Assembly: GCF_029867415.1 (NCBI RefSeq)
Contig: NW_026705417.1
Location: 186,001 to 250,000 of the forward strand
DNA: 64,000 nucleotides
DNA from: Vicia villosa
Lineage: Eukaryota; Streptophyta; Magnoliopsida; Fabales; Fabaceae
Direction: 5' to 3'
Position 1 is the stretch's first letter; every line of letters starts with the position of its first letter. Positions 21,196-32,793 of the stretch are shown piece after piece. A model generated the notes under the pieces. That model had not been told where the DNA came from, made no database searches, and saw only the letters and a list, made by a program, of their open reading frames with translations. Both the position numbers and the translations under genes were made by a program.

Positions 21196-22216
21196 ATTGG
21201 CCCTCTATATTAAAAGATTGCATAGAGTTTGCAAAAGGGTGTCAAGAATGTCAGGAACACGCAAGTATTCAACATGCTCCTGCAAACGAATTTGGTTCAA
21301 TAATAAAACCATGGCCTTTTAGAGGTTGGCCATTAGACTTAATTGGAGAAATACACCCTACATCCTCCAAAGGTAAAAGATACATTTTAGTAGGAATAGA
21401 CTACTTCACAAAATGGGTCGAAGCGATACCACTTGCAAATGTGGATCAGGAGGCTGTGATTGAGTTTATTCAAAGACACATTATATACAGATTTGGAATC
21501 CCAGAAAGTATAACCACAGATCAGGGATCAGTGTTTACTGGTTGAAAGATGCAAGAATTCGCCAAAGAAATGGGGTTCAAATTGTTTACTTCTACACCTT
21601 ACTACGCTCAAGCAAATGGACAAGTCGAAGCAGCAAATAAGGTAATAATTAGTCTCATAAAGAAACGTGTAGGGAAAAATCTAAGAATTGGAATAAAACT
21701 CTGGACCAAGCACTCTGGGCTTGTCGAACGTCAACAAAAGAAGCAGCAAACACTACACCTTACCAATTGACGTTCGGACACGATGCAGTGCTCCCAGTTG
21801 AGATATACTTGCAATCAGTCCGGATCCAAAGACAAGCAGAAATTCCCCCAAACATGTATTGGGAATTGATGATGAACGATTTAGTTGATTTGGACGAAGA
21901 CAGACTTCGAGCGTTGGAAATGATAAAAAGACAAAAAGAAAGGGTGTCGAGAGCATACAACAAATAGGTGAAAAGTAAAACATTTATCAATAACGACTTA
22001 GTTTGGAAAGTTATTTTACCTATAGATCGAAAGAATCAGGTTTTAGGCAAATGGTCCCCACATTGGGAAGGACACTTTTGAATCTTAAAAGTGTTCTCAA
22101 ATAATGCTTATGAGATAGAAGAGTTAGCAGAAGATCGCAGGATTTTGAGAGTGAATGGGAAGTATCTGAAAAGATACAAACCAATCATGCATGAAATAAA
22201 AATTGCAAAAACGTAG
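21196..22216 (+). pseudogene. Tat pol continued: integrase catalytic core and C-terminus
   Basis: Motifs: CQECQEH (zinc finger end), PLDLIGEIHP (first catalytic Asp), ITTDQGSVF (second Asp), NGQVEAANK (Glu). The C-terminal part includes TTPYQLTFGHDAVLPVEI and ends NGKYLKRYKP.. with TAG at 22214-22216. In-frame stops or shifts occur near 21543, 21690 and 21965. The DDE triad is recognisable but the gene is dead. Confidence 0.92.
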
Positions 22217-22481
22217 ATATTAGAAGTATGCTTCGTAGGCCAAGATGGTTGAACAAGCACCGAAATGGCTTTGTATCTAAATGAGATTTGTAGTGAACAA
22301 GACCAAGCAATGTTAAGATATATTTCGTTACGATTAGAAAAGTACATTCATCTTAGAAGATTGTGCTTACATGCATAACCAAGGTTGCAAAAATAAAGGC
22401 ACATCAGAAAACTATCAAAAGAAGCGTTTGAAATTATAAACAATAAAACTAAAACCAACAATGCCTCAAACAATGCATCCT

Positions 22482-23210
22482 TTAGTTGATCCTTTGCTCC
22501 AAACCTTCCAAGGATAGCATGGGCAAGCTTTCCGCTTCAAAAAGATCCAGAGATCCTTCCATGCGCATTCTCCTCACTATGCCCTCTTTGACAAACATAT
22601 AGGACAACAACCTTCCATAAGGAAGACATGTCGCTATACCTTGACGAGAAGCAGTGATAGCAACAACTTCGACAAGCTGTTTGAAGATTAGCAGTGGAAA
22701 ATTGATTTTCCTTCCCCGGTGAGCACAGAGTATGAACTCTAGATCTTCAACAATGATGCTTTCTTGGTCTTGGGTTCGTGGGCGAAAGTTACCCACCAAG
22801 AGTTGATGCCAGATTCTAATGATCTTGGCACTAAAAGGATCTTTTTCCATGAGGGCCTTCAAGACATTAGAGGTGTTCATGTTAAAGGAGTTATCATCAA
22901 ACACCTCCCCAAAATTATTGCATCTCAGCAGTTCAGAGATAGTTGAGGGAGTAATGGTAATGGGAGCTCTTCGAACCTTAGACACAATGGTAGTTCTTCC
23001 TTCGGGATCTATACGAAGGGTCGCAAACATCCAGAAGTCCGCCAACATGTTGGGATAAACAGATCCCTCCAGGATTCCCTGGTAAACTTGTAGTTGGTGA
23101 TTGGCAAAGAGTGCGTCAATATTGATATGTTTCTCACTGAAGTTTTCTACAAAGAGTTTGAATTCCTTTTTGATAGAAGACTTGATAGTGGTGTAAGTCA
23201 AAGGTGTCAT
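22482..23210 (-). CDS. Antisense extra ORF downstream of Tat integrase, transposon protein domain
   Basis: An intact 242-codon ORF from a good ATG (MTPLTYTTIKSSIKKEF). It runs opposite to the Tat pol and begins within 270 bp of its end. Text such as YPNMLADFWMFATLRIDPEGR, ITITPSTISELL, IWHQLLVGNFRPRTQ and LPYGRLLSYMFVKEGI resembles the plant 'putative transposon protein' domain (Transposase_32/28-like) found in extra ORFs of Ty3/gypsy elements. Antisense ORFs between pol and the 3' LTR are described for Tat elements. It is uninterrupted although the adjacent pol has several stops. Function unknown; expression not shown. Confidence 0.6.
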   Translation of the reverse strand: MTPLTYTTIKSSIKKEFKLFVENFSEKHINIDALFANHQLQVYQGILEGSVYPNMLADFWMFATLRIDPEGRTTIVSKVRRAPITITPSTISELLRCNNFGEVFDDNSFNMNTSNVLKALMEKDPFSAKIIRIWHQLLVGNFRPRTQDQESIIVEDLEFILCAHRGRKINFPLLIFKQLVEVVAITASRQGIATCLPYGRLLSYMFVKEGIVRRMRMEGSLDLFEAESLPMLSLEGLEQRIN

Positions 23211-23930
23211 TTTGAATGAGGGACCACAAAAAACAAAATTCTTCAGACTCGGTATTTAAAAGAGCACAAGAAGAGGAGAGAAAAACTTTGATAGAAGAAT
23301 GTGAAAAGAGGATGAAGAAATGAGCAAAATTCCAAGGCTGATATAGAGGACTTTGCCCATAAAAGAGTGGTTATTTTTTAAGTTTTGATTGGACACCGTT
23401 TGGTTTCCCAAAGAGAAGTTATGGGCTCCGCCGTTTCTCGCCTTGGAAGTTGAAGTGTAATCATTTTAGAAACTGATACATGCACGTCTCAAGTAGACGT
23501 TTTGGAAAAGTGACGTCATCATTAATGACGGTTACGGCTAGAGAAGTAGAAATGTCAAGTCTAGGCCTAAAGAGGCTGCGAAGAGTAATCATGTCACGTG
23601 GGTACACTATCGAGGTCATTATGATAGTGGAAAAATGAATTTTTTGACAGTTATAGGAGTTGTTAAAATTTATTTGTGACACCCACGCAATATAATATAT
23701 AGAGAATTGAAAGATAAATGGCAAATATATTCCTTGGATAGTTTGATTACAAAATAAAGACTAAGTACACAAAAAAAAAAGGAGTACAAGGGTTAGAGCA
23801 ATTAATCAAAGTCCTTGGGAAGATTATCTTTCATCTTGGAATATTGGGATTCCCATAGAGACAGACGACATTTGATTAATGCCTGTTGTTTTTTCAGCTC
23901 TTCGATTTCTGGCACAAATTTCTGTGCCGT

Positions 23931-24702
23931 CTAGAAGTGTCGAATCCCCAACTGCGCCACATCAGTCAATTCTTGTTGTTGGGATTGTTTGATTTCCTCC
24001 TGGCGAGACCTGGCAATTTTTATCTGCTCTTCGAGGCGTTTAATTTCTTGTTCCCAGGAATCAATATTCGCTTTATAAGTTTCGTATTCTTTTTGGCGTT
24101 TCGTACGCTCAAGCTCAAGAGCATTAGCCTTTTTTGTTGCATCACCAGCAGCTTTCCACGATGAACTATGAGAAGTCACATTTGCTTTGAGTTGTTCGTC
24201 AATGTTTCGCTTTCGAAGAATATCAGCTTGAAGTTTATCGATTAGCGAACTTAGCGAAACAATTATTAATGAAACTTCCTCTAGGACCAAGAGTAAATCC
24301 ACTTTCTTCAAAAGATTGCTCAAACCAAAACAACTGGTGGAATCCTTGCTTAGACCTTCAATGAGGTTGGTTTCAAAGAACTATTCCTTTATTTGACGAA
24401 CGAGGCTTGGAATATCATCCTTTTTACCACTTTCCGCCAAAGCATTTGAAGAAGTTTCAAGCCCGATAGGTGAAACATTATCAGCATTCATCATAGTCTT
24501 CAGGAAGCTTACAGGATCAGTTTTCTTGAGTTTCTCTAGTTCTGTAGGGGTGAACGCTGCAGGAGTCTGTCTCAGAATGGCCGAAGGAGTGACCATAGTC
24601 CCGAAGGTCTAAGTGTCATCTTTGTTTGGCATAGGCAAATTCGAAGCCTCATCCGCGGCCTCATGCTCAGAGATAGTGTCTTCACTTACAGTTAGCTGCT
24701 CT
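23931..24702 (-). pseudogene. Decayed antisense ORF with coiled coil, Tat 3' region
   Basis: On the minus strand, codons from about 24702 to 23931 read as one protein broken by stops near 24610 and 24380. The parts are an acidic start (SEDTISEHEAADEASNLP), then TPAAFTPTELEKLKKTDPVSFL, then a long coiled coil (RQKEYETYKANIDSWEQEI, RLEEQIKIARSRQEEIKQ) ending GIRHF. It lies upstream, in its own sense, of the 23210-22482 ORF and may be the remains of another antisense gene of the Tat element. It is cut at 24703. The 23211-23930 gap has no convincing ORF. Confidence 0.55.
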
Positions 24703-26560
24703 ATATGAGTGTATCAGGTCGAGATTTTGGTTAGGTCTAGTATGTTTCTTGGTGCAGAAGCAAGCATTGTGCAGGGTTGTGTTGTAGTCAATTCTTAGTT
24801 GTCATGCTTACAACTAATGTCTGGAGTAAGTATTGTGTGAATTCTATTGAAGTATGGCTATTTTCCGCTGCATAGCCTATGTGCAACTCCAATTGTAAAA
24901 TAAAGATTCTAGGGTTATTTATACTCAACAGAATGTATGGCAGAATCCTACAGCTATAAATAAAGTATCAAAGATACTTGAGAAATCTCTCAAGTCCACT
25001 CATAATGGCATGGTTTATTAGAGCTGGTAAATATCAATTGATCAATTATATTTATAATCATCTGCAAGTGTGAACCTTTAAAAATATCAAGGCTGGAGGG
25101 TTCCTAAAAGGAGGAACAGATGTCCTACCGGATGTTAGGACATTAAGAAATGGTATGCAGCTACCGGCTGAAGAACAAATGTTCTGGTGCTAAACCGATG
25201 TAGTGTGAGAACATTGGTTTGGAACCTACTCCTGGACTGGAAGAGGAGACATCCGACTATAAGTTGATCAGGACACGATTAACATGTGCTTCTACTCAAA
25301 CTCTGTTAGAAGTAAGAAGGTCAGCACCAAAGAAAACTCATGAAGGTATTCCTTTCTGATCCTTTATGTTTAAATCAAGATGAGCTTACATCTCGTATTT
25401 TCCTCTAATCAATGGAACCAGATAATGTATTTTCATTCTTAACCATAGAGCAGTTGTTGGAGCTGAATACCGTGTTTCAACCATAGTGAAATATGGTCAA
25501 GAATGTTTACTGCCCTAGTAGTTATCCAGAAGGGGTAGTGTTGTTTGGAATCAAGGAAGTCAGATGGCTCAGAAGAATCTGACTAACTCAGTGTTATGCT
25601 ATAATTAAGTTTGTTCCAGAAACCTAAATGAGGGAATCTCCTCTATAGGTACAGACTATGGCATCTATTATCTAAAAATCAGAATGGAAGTTTGAAGAAA
25701 AGCTTATTGAGATGCTGGCTAGTGTATTCCTTTATATGTTTGGATATTGCTGATAATTGTATTATTCTGTCTCCACCCCAAGTATTATAAGTTAGGTGTT
25801 AAAGATGTTAACCAAGAACCATGAAGGATGATGTCATATCAGATGTCACAACATCATCTCAGGATCTTCAGTTTGTTTGTATTATGTTTGCTAATAGAAG
25901 AAAGTATAAATGTGAAGAGGTAATCAGCCAGACTGGCCTAGTGTGAGTAGCAAATTCTAACTGAATAACTGGTAAGTACTTTGACGGGAGACTTAGTACT
26001 TATTGGGTATAGAACCTGAATGCAAGACTTAGAAGAAGAAACCAGTCAAGATGAATTAGTGTGACTAGTAAATCTTACTGAGTAACTAATAAGTACTTTG
26101 ACGGGAGACTTAGTACCTATTAGATGAGAAGTCCTTCTAGTTATGTATTCAAGGATTAGTGTGAACCAAAAGTCCGTGTTCACTATTATCTTCACGAAGT
26201 AAGGAAGTGTGGTAAGATTATTTGGTGAAGCATACTGACTCTGTTAAATATCTTGGTGGGAGCTGGATATTTACAACGCCTGTATGAAAAGCTCAGACGT
26301 GTATACTGAAGATTGATTTATGGTTATACATTCATAGTTTCTTCTACTTCAATTTGCAGAGTGTGGCAATTTGAATCTTGTGTAGCAAGTAAACTGAGGT
26401 TTCTAAACTTGGAAACTGTGGCAAATTCCAAATGAAGGGAGCTTCAAGGACGAACATCAAAGATGTCCTAAATTTGTATATCTCAGGGGGAGTAAGAGAG
26501 TACGAAGATTAGTAAAGACAATTTTATTCTGCTTCTAATCAAATAGAAAGAAAGTCCTTC
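24703..26560. other. Unassigned retrotransposon DNA with SIRE-like palindrome doublets
   Basis: No coding ORF. Short dyads are spaced 12 bp, as in the SIRE LTR at 62901: TGTCC/TGTTAGGACA at 25121/25133 and TGTCA/TGTCACAACA at 25832/25844. TTATTTATAC and AATAAA occur at about 24905-24965. I infer a fragment of a SIRE-type LTR or 3' region, orientation uncertain. No TSD found. Confidence 0.35.
25932..26150. repeat. 117-bp tandem duplication
   Basis: AGTACTTTGACGGGAGACTT starts at 25975 and 26092. Flanking text (tagtgtga.tag.aaat..tactgagtaact) repeats with it, giving two copies. Confidence 0.85.
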
Positions 26561-26687
26561 AAAGACTAAATGTACCATCATCTTGGGTTTCGGACATTTG
26601 AGGTGTGAGTGGATTGAATACCCCGAAAGTACCATCAAAATTTGCATTCTATGGTACAGCAAAAAGTATTGAGTATTATCAGAGGAT

Positions 26688-27080
26688 ACCAGCCGAAGGT
26701 GGACCTTAAACAGGTTGCTAACCTCAGTTAGACTTCAAAAAGGGACGCAATCTAAGAGTGACTTGATAAAGGATGAAACCAGCCGAAGGGGAATCCGATC
26801 TTAATTGCTAACCTCAGTTAGACTTCAAAGAGAGACACCACCGAAGGGCGACTCGATAAAGGATGTAACCAGCCGAAGGGGAAACCGATCCTATTTTGCT
26901 AACCGCAGTTAGACTTCAAAGAGAGACACAACCGAAGGGCGACTTGGTAAAGGATGTAACCAGCAGAAGGGGAAACCGATCCAATTTTGCTAACCTCAGT
27001 TAGACTTCAAAGAGAGACACGGCCGACGGGTGACTCGATAAAGGATGTAACCAGCCGAAGGGGAAACCGATCCTATTTTG
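26688..27080. repeat. 90-bp minisatellite, about 4.4 units
   Basis: ACCAGC(C/A)GAAGG starts at 26688, 26778, 26868, 26959 and 27050 (period 90-91 bp). Later units are more alike than the first, which suggests growth from the right end. Confidence 0.93.
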
Positions 27081-27720
27081 CCACACACATAGTATGGATT
27101 TCAAATGATTGAAAAATGAGATGGGTTGAATGCCTATCCTCATTCGCACTCTATTATGCACGCGGCACGCGGGAAAATAACCAAAACAAGACTAGTAACG
27201 ACTAGACTCGACACGCGGATGACAGTAACCACTGAACATTCACGAAGATGTTGATGCTTGCGAAGCATAAGAGTTACATGGATCCCTCAGGCCAAAAGGC
27301 GGGGTGTACTCTTCAAGAGTGGCATTCATTCGAGTTGCCACACACCAAGTATGATTACCCAAATGATTGAAAAATGAGATGGGTTGAATGGCCACCCTCA
27401 TTCGCACTCTAATCTGCACGCAGCGTACGGGAAAATAACCAAGGCAAACTTGCGAGAAGCAAGAGATATCCCTTATGCAAAAGGAAATAAGGGGACTCAC
27501 AAAAAGTAAGTACAAAGAGAAGACTAGTGACGACCAGACTCTATTAGATGATGCCAGTAAACACTGGTCTTTGAAAGAGGTATTTTTATACACGGAACAT
27601 AAGAACTACATGGTTCCCTCAGGCCAAAAGGCGGGGATAATTCTACAAGAGTGACAATCATTCGAATTGCCACACACAAAGTATGGGTTATCCAAACGAT
27701 TGAGCTCAGCACACGGGAAG
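27080..27720. repeat. Diverged long-unit repeat next to the 90-bp array
   Basis: GCCACACAC..AGTATG starts at 27080, 27337 and 27669. Shared text includes 'gattgaaaaatgagatggg', 'cctcaggccaaaaggcgggg' and 'actagt.acgac'. Unit lengths are about 257 and 332 bp. Confidence 0.8.
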
Positions 27721-28559
27721 GTGAGACTTCATCTGGGGATATATATTACCTTGTGCCTTTGGAGCACAAATAAGCTTGGCTTATGCATGTTTGATTTTCA
27801 ATGGCGTAATGCTCCATATTCATGGGAACGCTACGCATTTTTCTAGATGCAATGTGAATGCAATGATTACTATATGTAGAGATAACGAGGGCCCTTTAGC
27901 GAATATTCCCCTGAATTGTCGATTGAGCTTCATCTCTGACCTCGGGAGAGGCAAACACTAGGGAGAATCTCCTTAGTGTTGTGAACTCTGTGGAGATGCC
28001 AATAGACATTGGACTTTAACTTTCAAGATATACTTCTGATTGTCGACTTGAAGAATAATTTATGACTTCTCACCATGTGCCATAGCTCGGAGAATTTTTC
28101 TTGAGGAGATTCCCTCAATTTACCATGTTGGGGATGAGAACCCTGATGAGGAACCTTGGTTGGGAAGAATGGAACAACTCCTAGGATAAATAAAACTCCT
28201 ATGCTCGCGGAATGGAACAATCTCTCAAGAAAAATAAACTCCTATACTTGGGGAAAGAATGAATTCTCAGGAGAAATAAACTCCTATGCTTAGGGAGAGA
28301 GTAACTTGTTGGGGAAAAGCATTATGATATCTATCAACTTCGTGATGGTCAACTGCCCTTTACAAGTGGATGATGATTCCTTCAATACAAACCAAAATGA
28401 TTATGCCCCCAGGCATCCTGACTTACGAAGAGATTTGATTTCACGAAGACATTTGCCTCGAAAGGATCCTTACACCACAATCACTTGAGATAATCTTCCC
28501 CAGCATATTCAAGCATTTGAAATATTCTTTCCCTTGATCAACAAATCCTTAAAGAGATT

Positions 28560-28765
28560 TTTCGAATCTCGACGTAATTGCCCCAGATTGACCGAATTCT
28601 GAGAGAGATGTCTCGACATCACTGCTCCAGATTGGTCGAAATCAAGAGAGAGATTCCTCGACTTGATTGACTCAGATTGATTGAATTTGAGATGTCAAGC
28701 CTTGATTTGCTTGCCCCAGATAGGCTGAAATCACGAGAGAGATTCCTCGTCGTGACTGCCCCTGA
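28560..28765. repeat. About 60-bp degenerate minisatellite
   Basis: Loose units of the form 'ccagatt.g.cgaaat..gagagagat..ctcga..tgact' recur three to four times. Nearby (28770-29110) 'caatagagtcttca' and 'tcaatggagtattcaa' phrases also repeat loosely. Confidence 0.65.
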
Positions 28766-29689
28766 TTATGTACATCTTATCAGGATCCTCAAGTTTACTT
28801 CCCTTAATATCAAACAAACTATGGAAGCAACTTTATCGCGCTTAATGGAGTCTTCAACTCTTCCCCTCAGGATATTTAATCAAAATGCATCTACTCAACA
28901 GAGTATTCAGACTTCTCCCCTCAGGGAAACCAATCAAAAAACATTCTCAAACTGATCAGGCTCAATAGAGTCTTCAGGCACTTGTCCCTTAATGATCAAA
29001 CAACAAGGACATCAAACTGCACATGCTCAATGGAGTATTCAAACAACTTGCTTTGATAATCAGTCTCTGAAATGATTACTTTTTACTCTACGGAGTCCTC
29101 AAGTCTCTTTACTTTGACATGATCAATCTCTTCATGGATTCTCATCATGGAAACTTCCTTGATGTCTAAGCAAATGTCTTCATGCAAAAGAATGTTAATT
29201 ATAAGAATGACAATCCTAATGCAAAGCCTATGTTAGTCTTGAAAGTTTAAACAAACTTTTTATGCAATGAGGTGGCCACCTCTTGTGAATGAAAGATAAA
29301 GCGTGCATATGCTACCAACATGGACATGTGTTACGCTTCATGGGGAGTCATTTAAACGTTATCTCATTGGAGTGCGTCTTCGAAATAAACCCTACTTCAA
29401 TTAGGACTTTTAAGGGTTGTAACTTGGCCGGGTTCACGGTTTTCAGAAACAAAGGATTTTTAGGCTCAAAATTATTTGGTGCCCACCCCCTTCATGATGT
29501 TCTCCAGTCCTAAGTTCAGTTAACTCAATCATGAGTGTTCGTCCCTCACAAGGAATTTTGAAACGGTTGAGGAATCAATAAGGTTATTCGGACATGGCAG
29601 TCGCTCACCTTTTATTCTTTTGATTCATTATCACACGACTTTGTTCTCGCTTTGTTTTATTATAAACCCTTTTATTTATATTGCTATAT

Positions 29690-29765
29690 TCTTTTCTTTC
29701 ATCATTTTTTTTCCATCATTTTTTTTTCATATATATTTTTTTTGCTCCTCTTTTTTTTTTTTTGA
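29690..29765. repeat. T-rich tract in Ogre-B
   Basis: Long T runs broken by C, A or G (29708-29763). A similar tract is at 39110-39225, on the other side of the SIRE insertion. Confidence 0.7.
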
Positions 29766-30718
29766 ACAAGTCATGTGACCTCGCGTTGTCTTTGATTAAT
29801 GGGAGGTGATTGCAACTGCCTCACTCCTTGATTGATGAAGAATTACCATTGTGGCATCGTCATCTTTTGACCTCTTGATAGGTGAAGGATAGCCATTGCG
29901 GTTATGAATTTCCTCAACCTTTTGAAGGATAACCATTGTTGTACCCTTAGATGCATATCCTTTATGAGTTTTTGAACACTTGGTCAGATTAACTAAACAC
30001 TACCCTTGCCCCAGGGTTAAAAATAAGGGTTTTTTCTGATCAGAAAAGAAACTCCTCCTTCAAGGCTCAAAGGGGTTAACGAGGGTCTATCTCCCTTATA
30101 TCTTCGGTGTTTGGGGGTTTGAAACAATGCCTGTACATCCTCAGTAGGGTTTTATTCAAAAACACACGATTAGGGATTTTTGCATTTTTATTTCATCATT
30201 CTCCCTCCGCTCTTTGCCTAAGCAAGTGATTAGTGAAAGTTGGTATCGTAATGCCAAAACATTTTTATGAGTGAAAACGAATGGGTTATTTCAAGACAAA
30301 CATAAACAATGCATTATGATTTTCATTCAGAAATTAACAAATTTTTACATGCTAGCAATGCTTAAACAAACAAAGAAATGTTACAAATGAAAATGCAATA
30401 AAGAACTTAAATGAATGCCATTGTTGAGGAGACTTGACTCCGTATGGACTTATAGCTCTTTAATGCTTTCTGCAATTTTGATACTCCATTGAGACTTCAA
30501 TTTATGCAAGATCTCTTGGAGTGGATGTGGTTGTTCTGAAATCAACGAGGACTTGAATTCTGCTTTTGAATGTCCTACCACCTTCAGTTGAATGGCTAGG
30601 TGCCCCAGCATGGTAACCACCTAGTGTTATCATTTGTTCTTGCATGACACTTTAGATCACTTCTCAAAAGAATATTCCAGCAAAGGCGTACAAGAGTGGT
30701 GCATTTTTGCCTTCTTTT

Positions 30719-30798
30719 AGGGATTCGAGCAATGCAAATGATGCAATACTCAAGACCAGACTATGTCTTGCTTATCCCTCGGTCGGAAGCCCCAAGCA
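30719..30798. repeat. 80-bp direct repeat, copy 1 (copy 2 at 38694-38772)
   Basis: 'gggattcgagcaatgc', 'tgtcttgcttatccctcg' and 'gagccccaagca'-like phrases occur in the same order at 30719 and 38694. Without SIRE-A the copies would lie about 310 bp apart in the Ogre-B interior. Confidence 0.8.
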
Positions 30799-30841
30799 TA
30801 GATGCTAGAACAGTAATCACCATCATAAATGGAAGAAGCTA

Positions 30842-30846
30842 GTATG
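30842..30846. repeat. TSD GTATG of SIRE-A (left)
   Basis: GTATG at 30842-30846 and 38512-38516 flanks the TG..CA ends. Confidence 0.95.
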
Positions 30847-32384
30847 TGTTAGACGCTGGCCTGAGGATCTAGAGGGGGTGAATAGATCCTACGCAGTTTT
30901 TCCGGGATTATTACGAACTAGAGCGAAAGCGGTTCTGAATCGACTTGCGTCTATTCCGGACCGCTATTGCAAAGGGTCATATATGTTACAAAACCACAAT
31001 ATAGTTGAGATTACCGATGAAGTGATATGCTATCGAATCAATACGTGTCACAACTGAATATCAATTAACTTCTAGATTGACAAACTTTGATTTGCAATGC
31101 AGTAATAGTGGAATAAGCAAAAACACAAACACTTGGTGATAATGTTCAAATTGATGATAATTCAAGATGTGGTGAATTGTGATGTTTATGCAGAACTTTA
31201 ATTCACAATTTTAACACTTGAATCGTTAATCAATTTTGCAATTATACCAATTATGAACAGAATGTAAATGAAAAGGTAAAAGTGACAAGAACACGATATT
31301 TGTTTAGGCAGTTCGTCGATCGTCCTCGCTACGACTATGTCTGCCCCCAATTCCAAATTGAAATTGGGAAAACTTTCATTAATGTTGAAAGCAGTTTATA
31401 CAAAGAAGATAACAAAGCGATAAACGATAAACCACTTATGTCGATCCTTTGAATCTTCTTCCCCCTTAATCTTGAGCAAGATCAAGGTTATCCAAGAGTC
31501 TCACTTTGATTCCTTTCTGCAGTGTCTTGATTCCTTGAACCCTTGTTCCTCAATCGTTACACTTAGCCGAATCCTCAATGACGACCTCTTGATAAAAACC
31601 CCCAAGAACCACCTGCCGTGGAGGACAAAACCCGCAGATTTTATTCACCAAAAACCCCACAAATCTTCACCCACTAGGAATCTTCAATTCCGTTCCATGG
31701 ACGCTATCGAACTCATCACTAACCCTCAACGCAAGAATGATTATGTGTAATTGTGTTGGAGATGACGAAGAACGAAGATGAGAAGACTTTGTGTATCTTT
31801 CAGTTGTTGGTGTTGAATCTAATGAATGAACACTTGATAATATATATGAGTGCTTAACAGTTGGAGATGAGAGAAACAGAATTTTTGGCATTCTTGATCA
31901 GTTAGGTCGACCTCTTGTGGTGCTTAGGTCGACCTAGCAGAGCTTGCAGAATTTTGCTCCCAGTTAGGTCGACCTGTTAAAGGAGTAGGTCGACCAGAAT
32001 CCTCTTCAGATGCATTCTAGGAACAATTTCTTAGATTAGGTCGACCTAGTTGTTGTGTAGGTCGACCTAGCAGACTGATATGTAGATTTCTTCATTTTAG
32101 GTTGACCTAGATGATCTGTGAGTCGACCTAGCAGAAGTATATGGATTTTTCTCCATTTTAGGTCGACCTAGGTTGACAGTAGGTCGACCTAACTGCTGAT
32201 TTTCTGCATTCTTCTTGTTCTGCTTGTGTTGAGTCGACCTATATGCATAATAGATCAACCTGTACTATCATGAGTGATCAATGCTTGCTTTTCTTTGAGT
32301 TTTCTGCTTCCGCCTTGTTTTTTGAATGCTTATTTGAGTTTGCCATGAATCAAAAACATCTTTGAGTGTAATCTTGTATTCACA
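30847..32384 (-). repeat. SIRE-A 3' LTR
   Basis: 1538 bp. On the minus strand TGTGAATACAAG..GCGTCTAACA. It contains the palindrome array 31904-32261. Confidence 0.95.
31904..32261. promoter_or_regulatory. Six AGGTCGACCT doublets in the SIRE-A 3' LTR
   Basis: Word starts (AGGTCGACCT or one- or two-base variants): 31904/31926, 31966/31987, 32038/32059, 32099/32120, 32160/32181, 32231/32252. Spacing inside doublets is 22, 21, 21, 21, 21 and 21 bp, two helical turns. Spacing between doublets is 62, 72, 61, 61 and 71 bp. The 5' LTR has the same array at about 38027-38390. Binding function is inferred. Confidence 0.85.
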
Positions 32385-32400
32385 TACTCCCCCTTTTTGA
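32385..32400 (-). other. Polypurine tract of SIRE-A
   Basis: On the minus strand CATCAAAAAGGGGGAGTA runs into the TG of the 3' LTR. Confidence 0.88.
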
Positions 32401-32793
32401 TGATGGCAAACCATTAGTCGAAGCTTTGGTAGTAAGTGATAAAGACTCAACAAAGCTCCCCCGTACATCCAGCATCTATCTCTCAACCAGGCAGTCTCTC
32501 CACAAAGCTCCCCCGTACACTCAACATCTATCTCCCCCTTTGACAACATCAAAAAGAGAAACAAAGAAACAGAAGAGGAGAGTAGCAAGAGAAATAGAAA
32601 GAAAATATCGGTATTCATAGTAATAGATACCATGTAGATAGTGAAACCATAAGAACCAATCATGTTTTTTAAAAATGCACTGCAACATACATAATAATCC
32701 AAGAGATTTACAAGAAACAAACAGTACGACAACATTTAGGATAATAATATGAAATGAAATGCAATGAAATGAAGATATGATGAAGAATGCATC

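Larger units (their letters stand above)
26561..30846 (-). mobile_element. Ogre-B interior, left part (minus strand), non-coding
   Basis: It continues at 38512-39988 after removal of the SIRE-A insertion. No gag or pol ORF. Content: minisatellites at 26688-27080, 27080-27720 and 28560-28760; untranslated blocks shared with Ogre-A (29390-29520, 29990-30200); T-rich tracts at 29690-29765. Left boundary and left LTR are not seen; 26561 is an estimate. Confidence 0.6.

Noticed and set aside
31904..32261. CRISPR-like look of regularly spaced palindromes
   Set aside because: The repeats are 10-bp words at 21/61/72-bp steps inside retrotransposon LTRs of a plant genome, with no cas genes.
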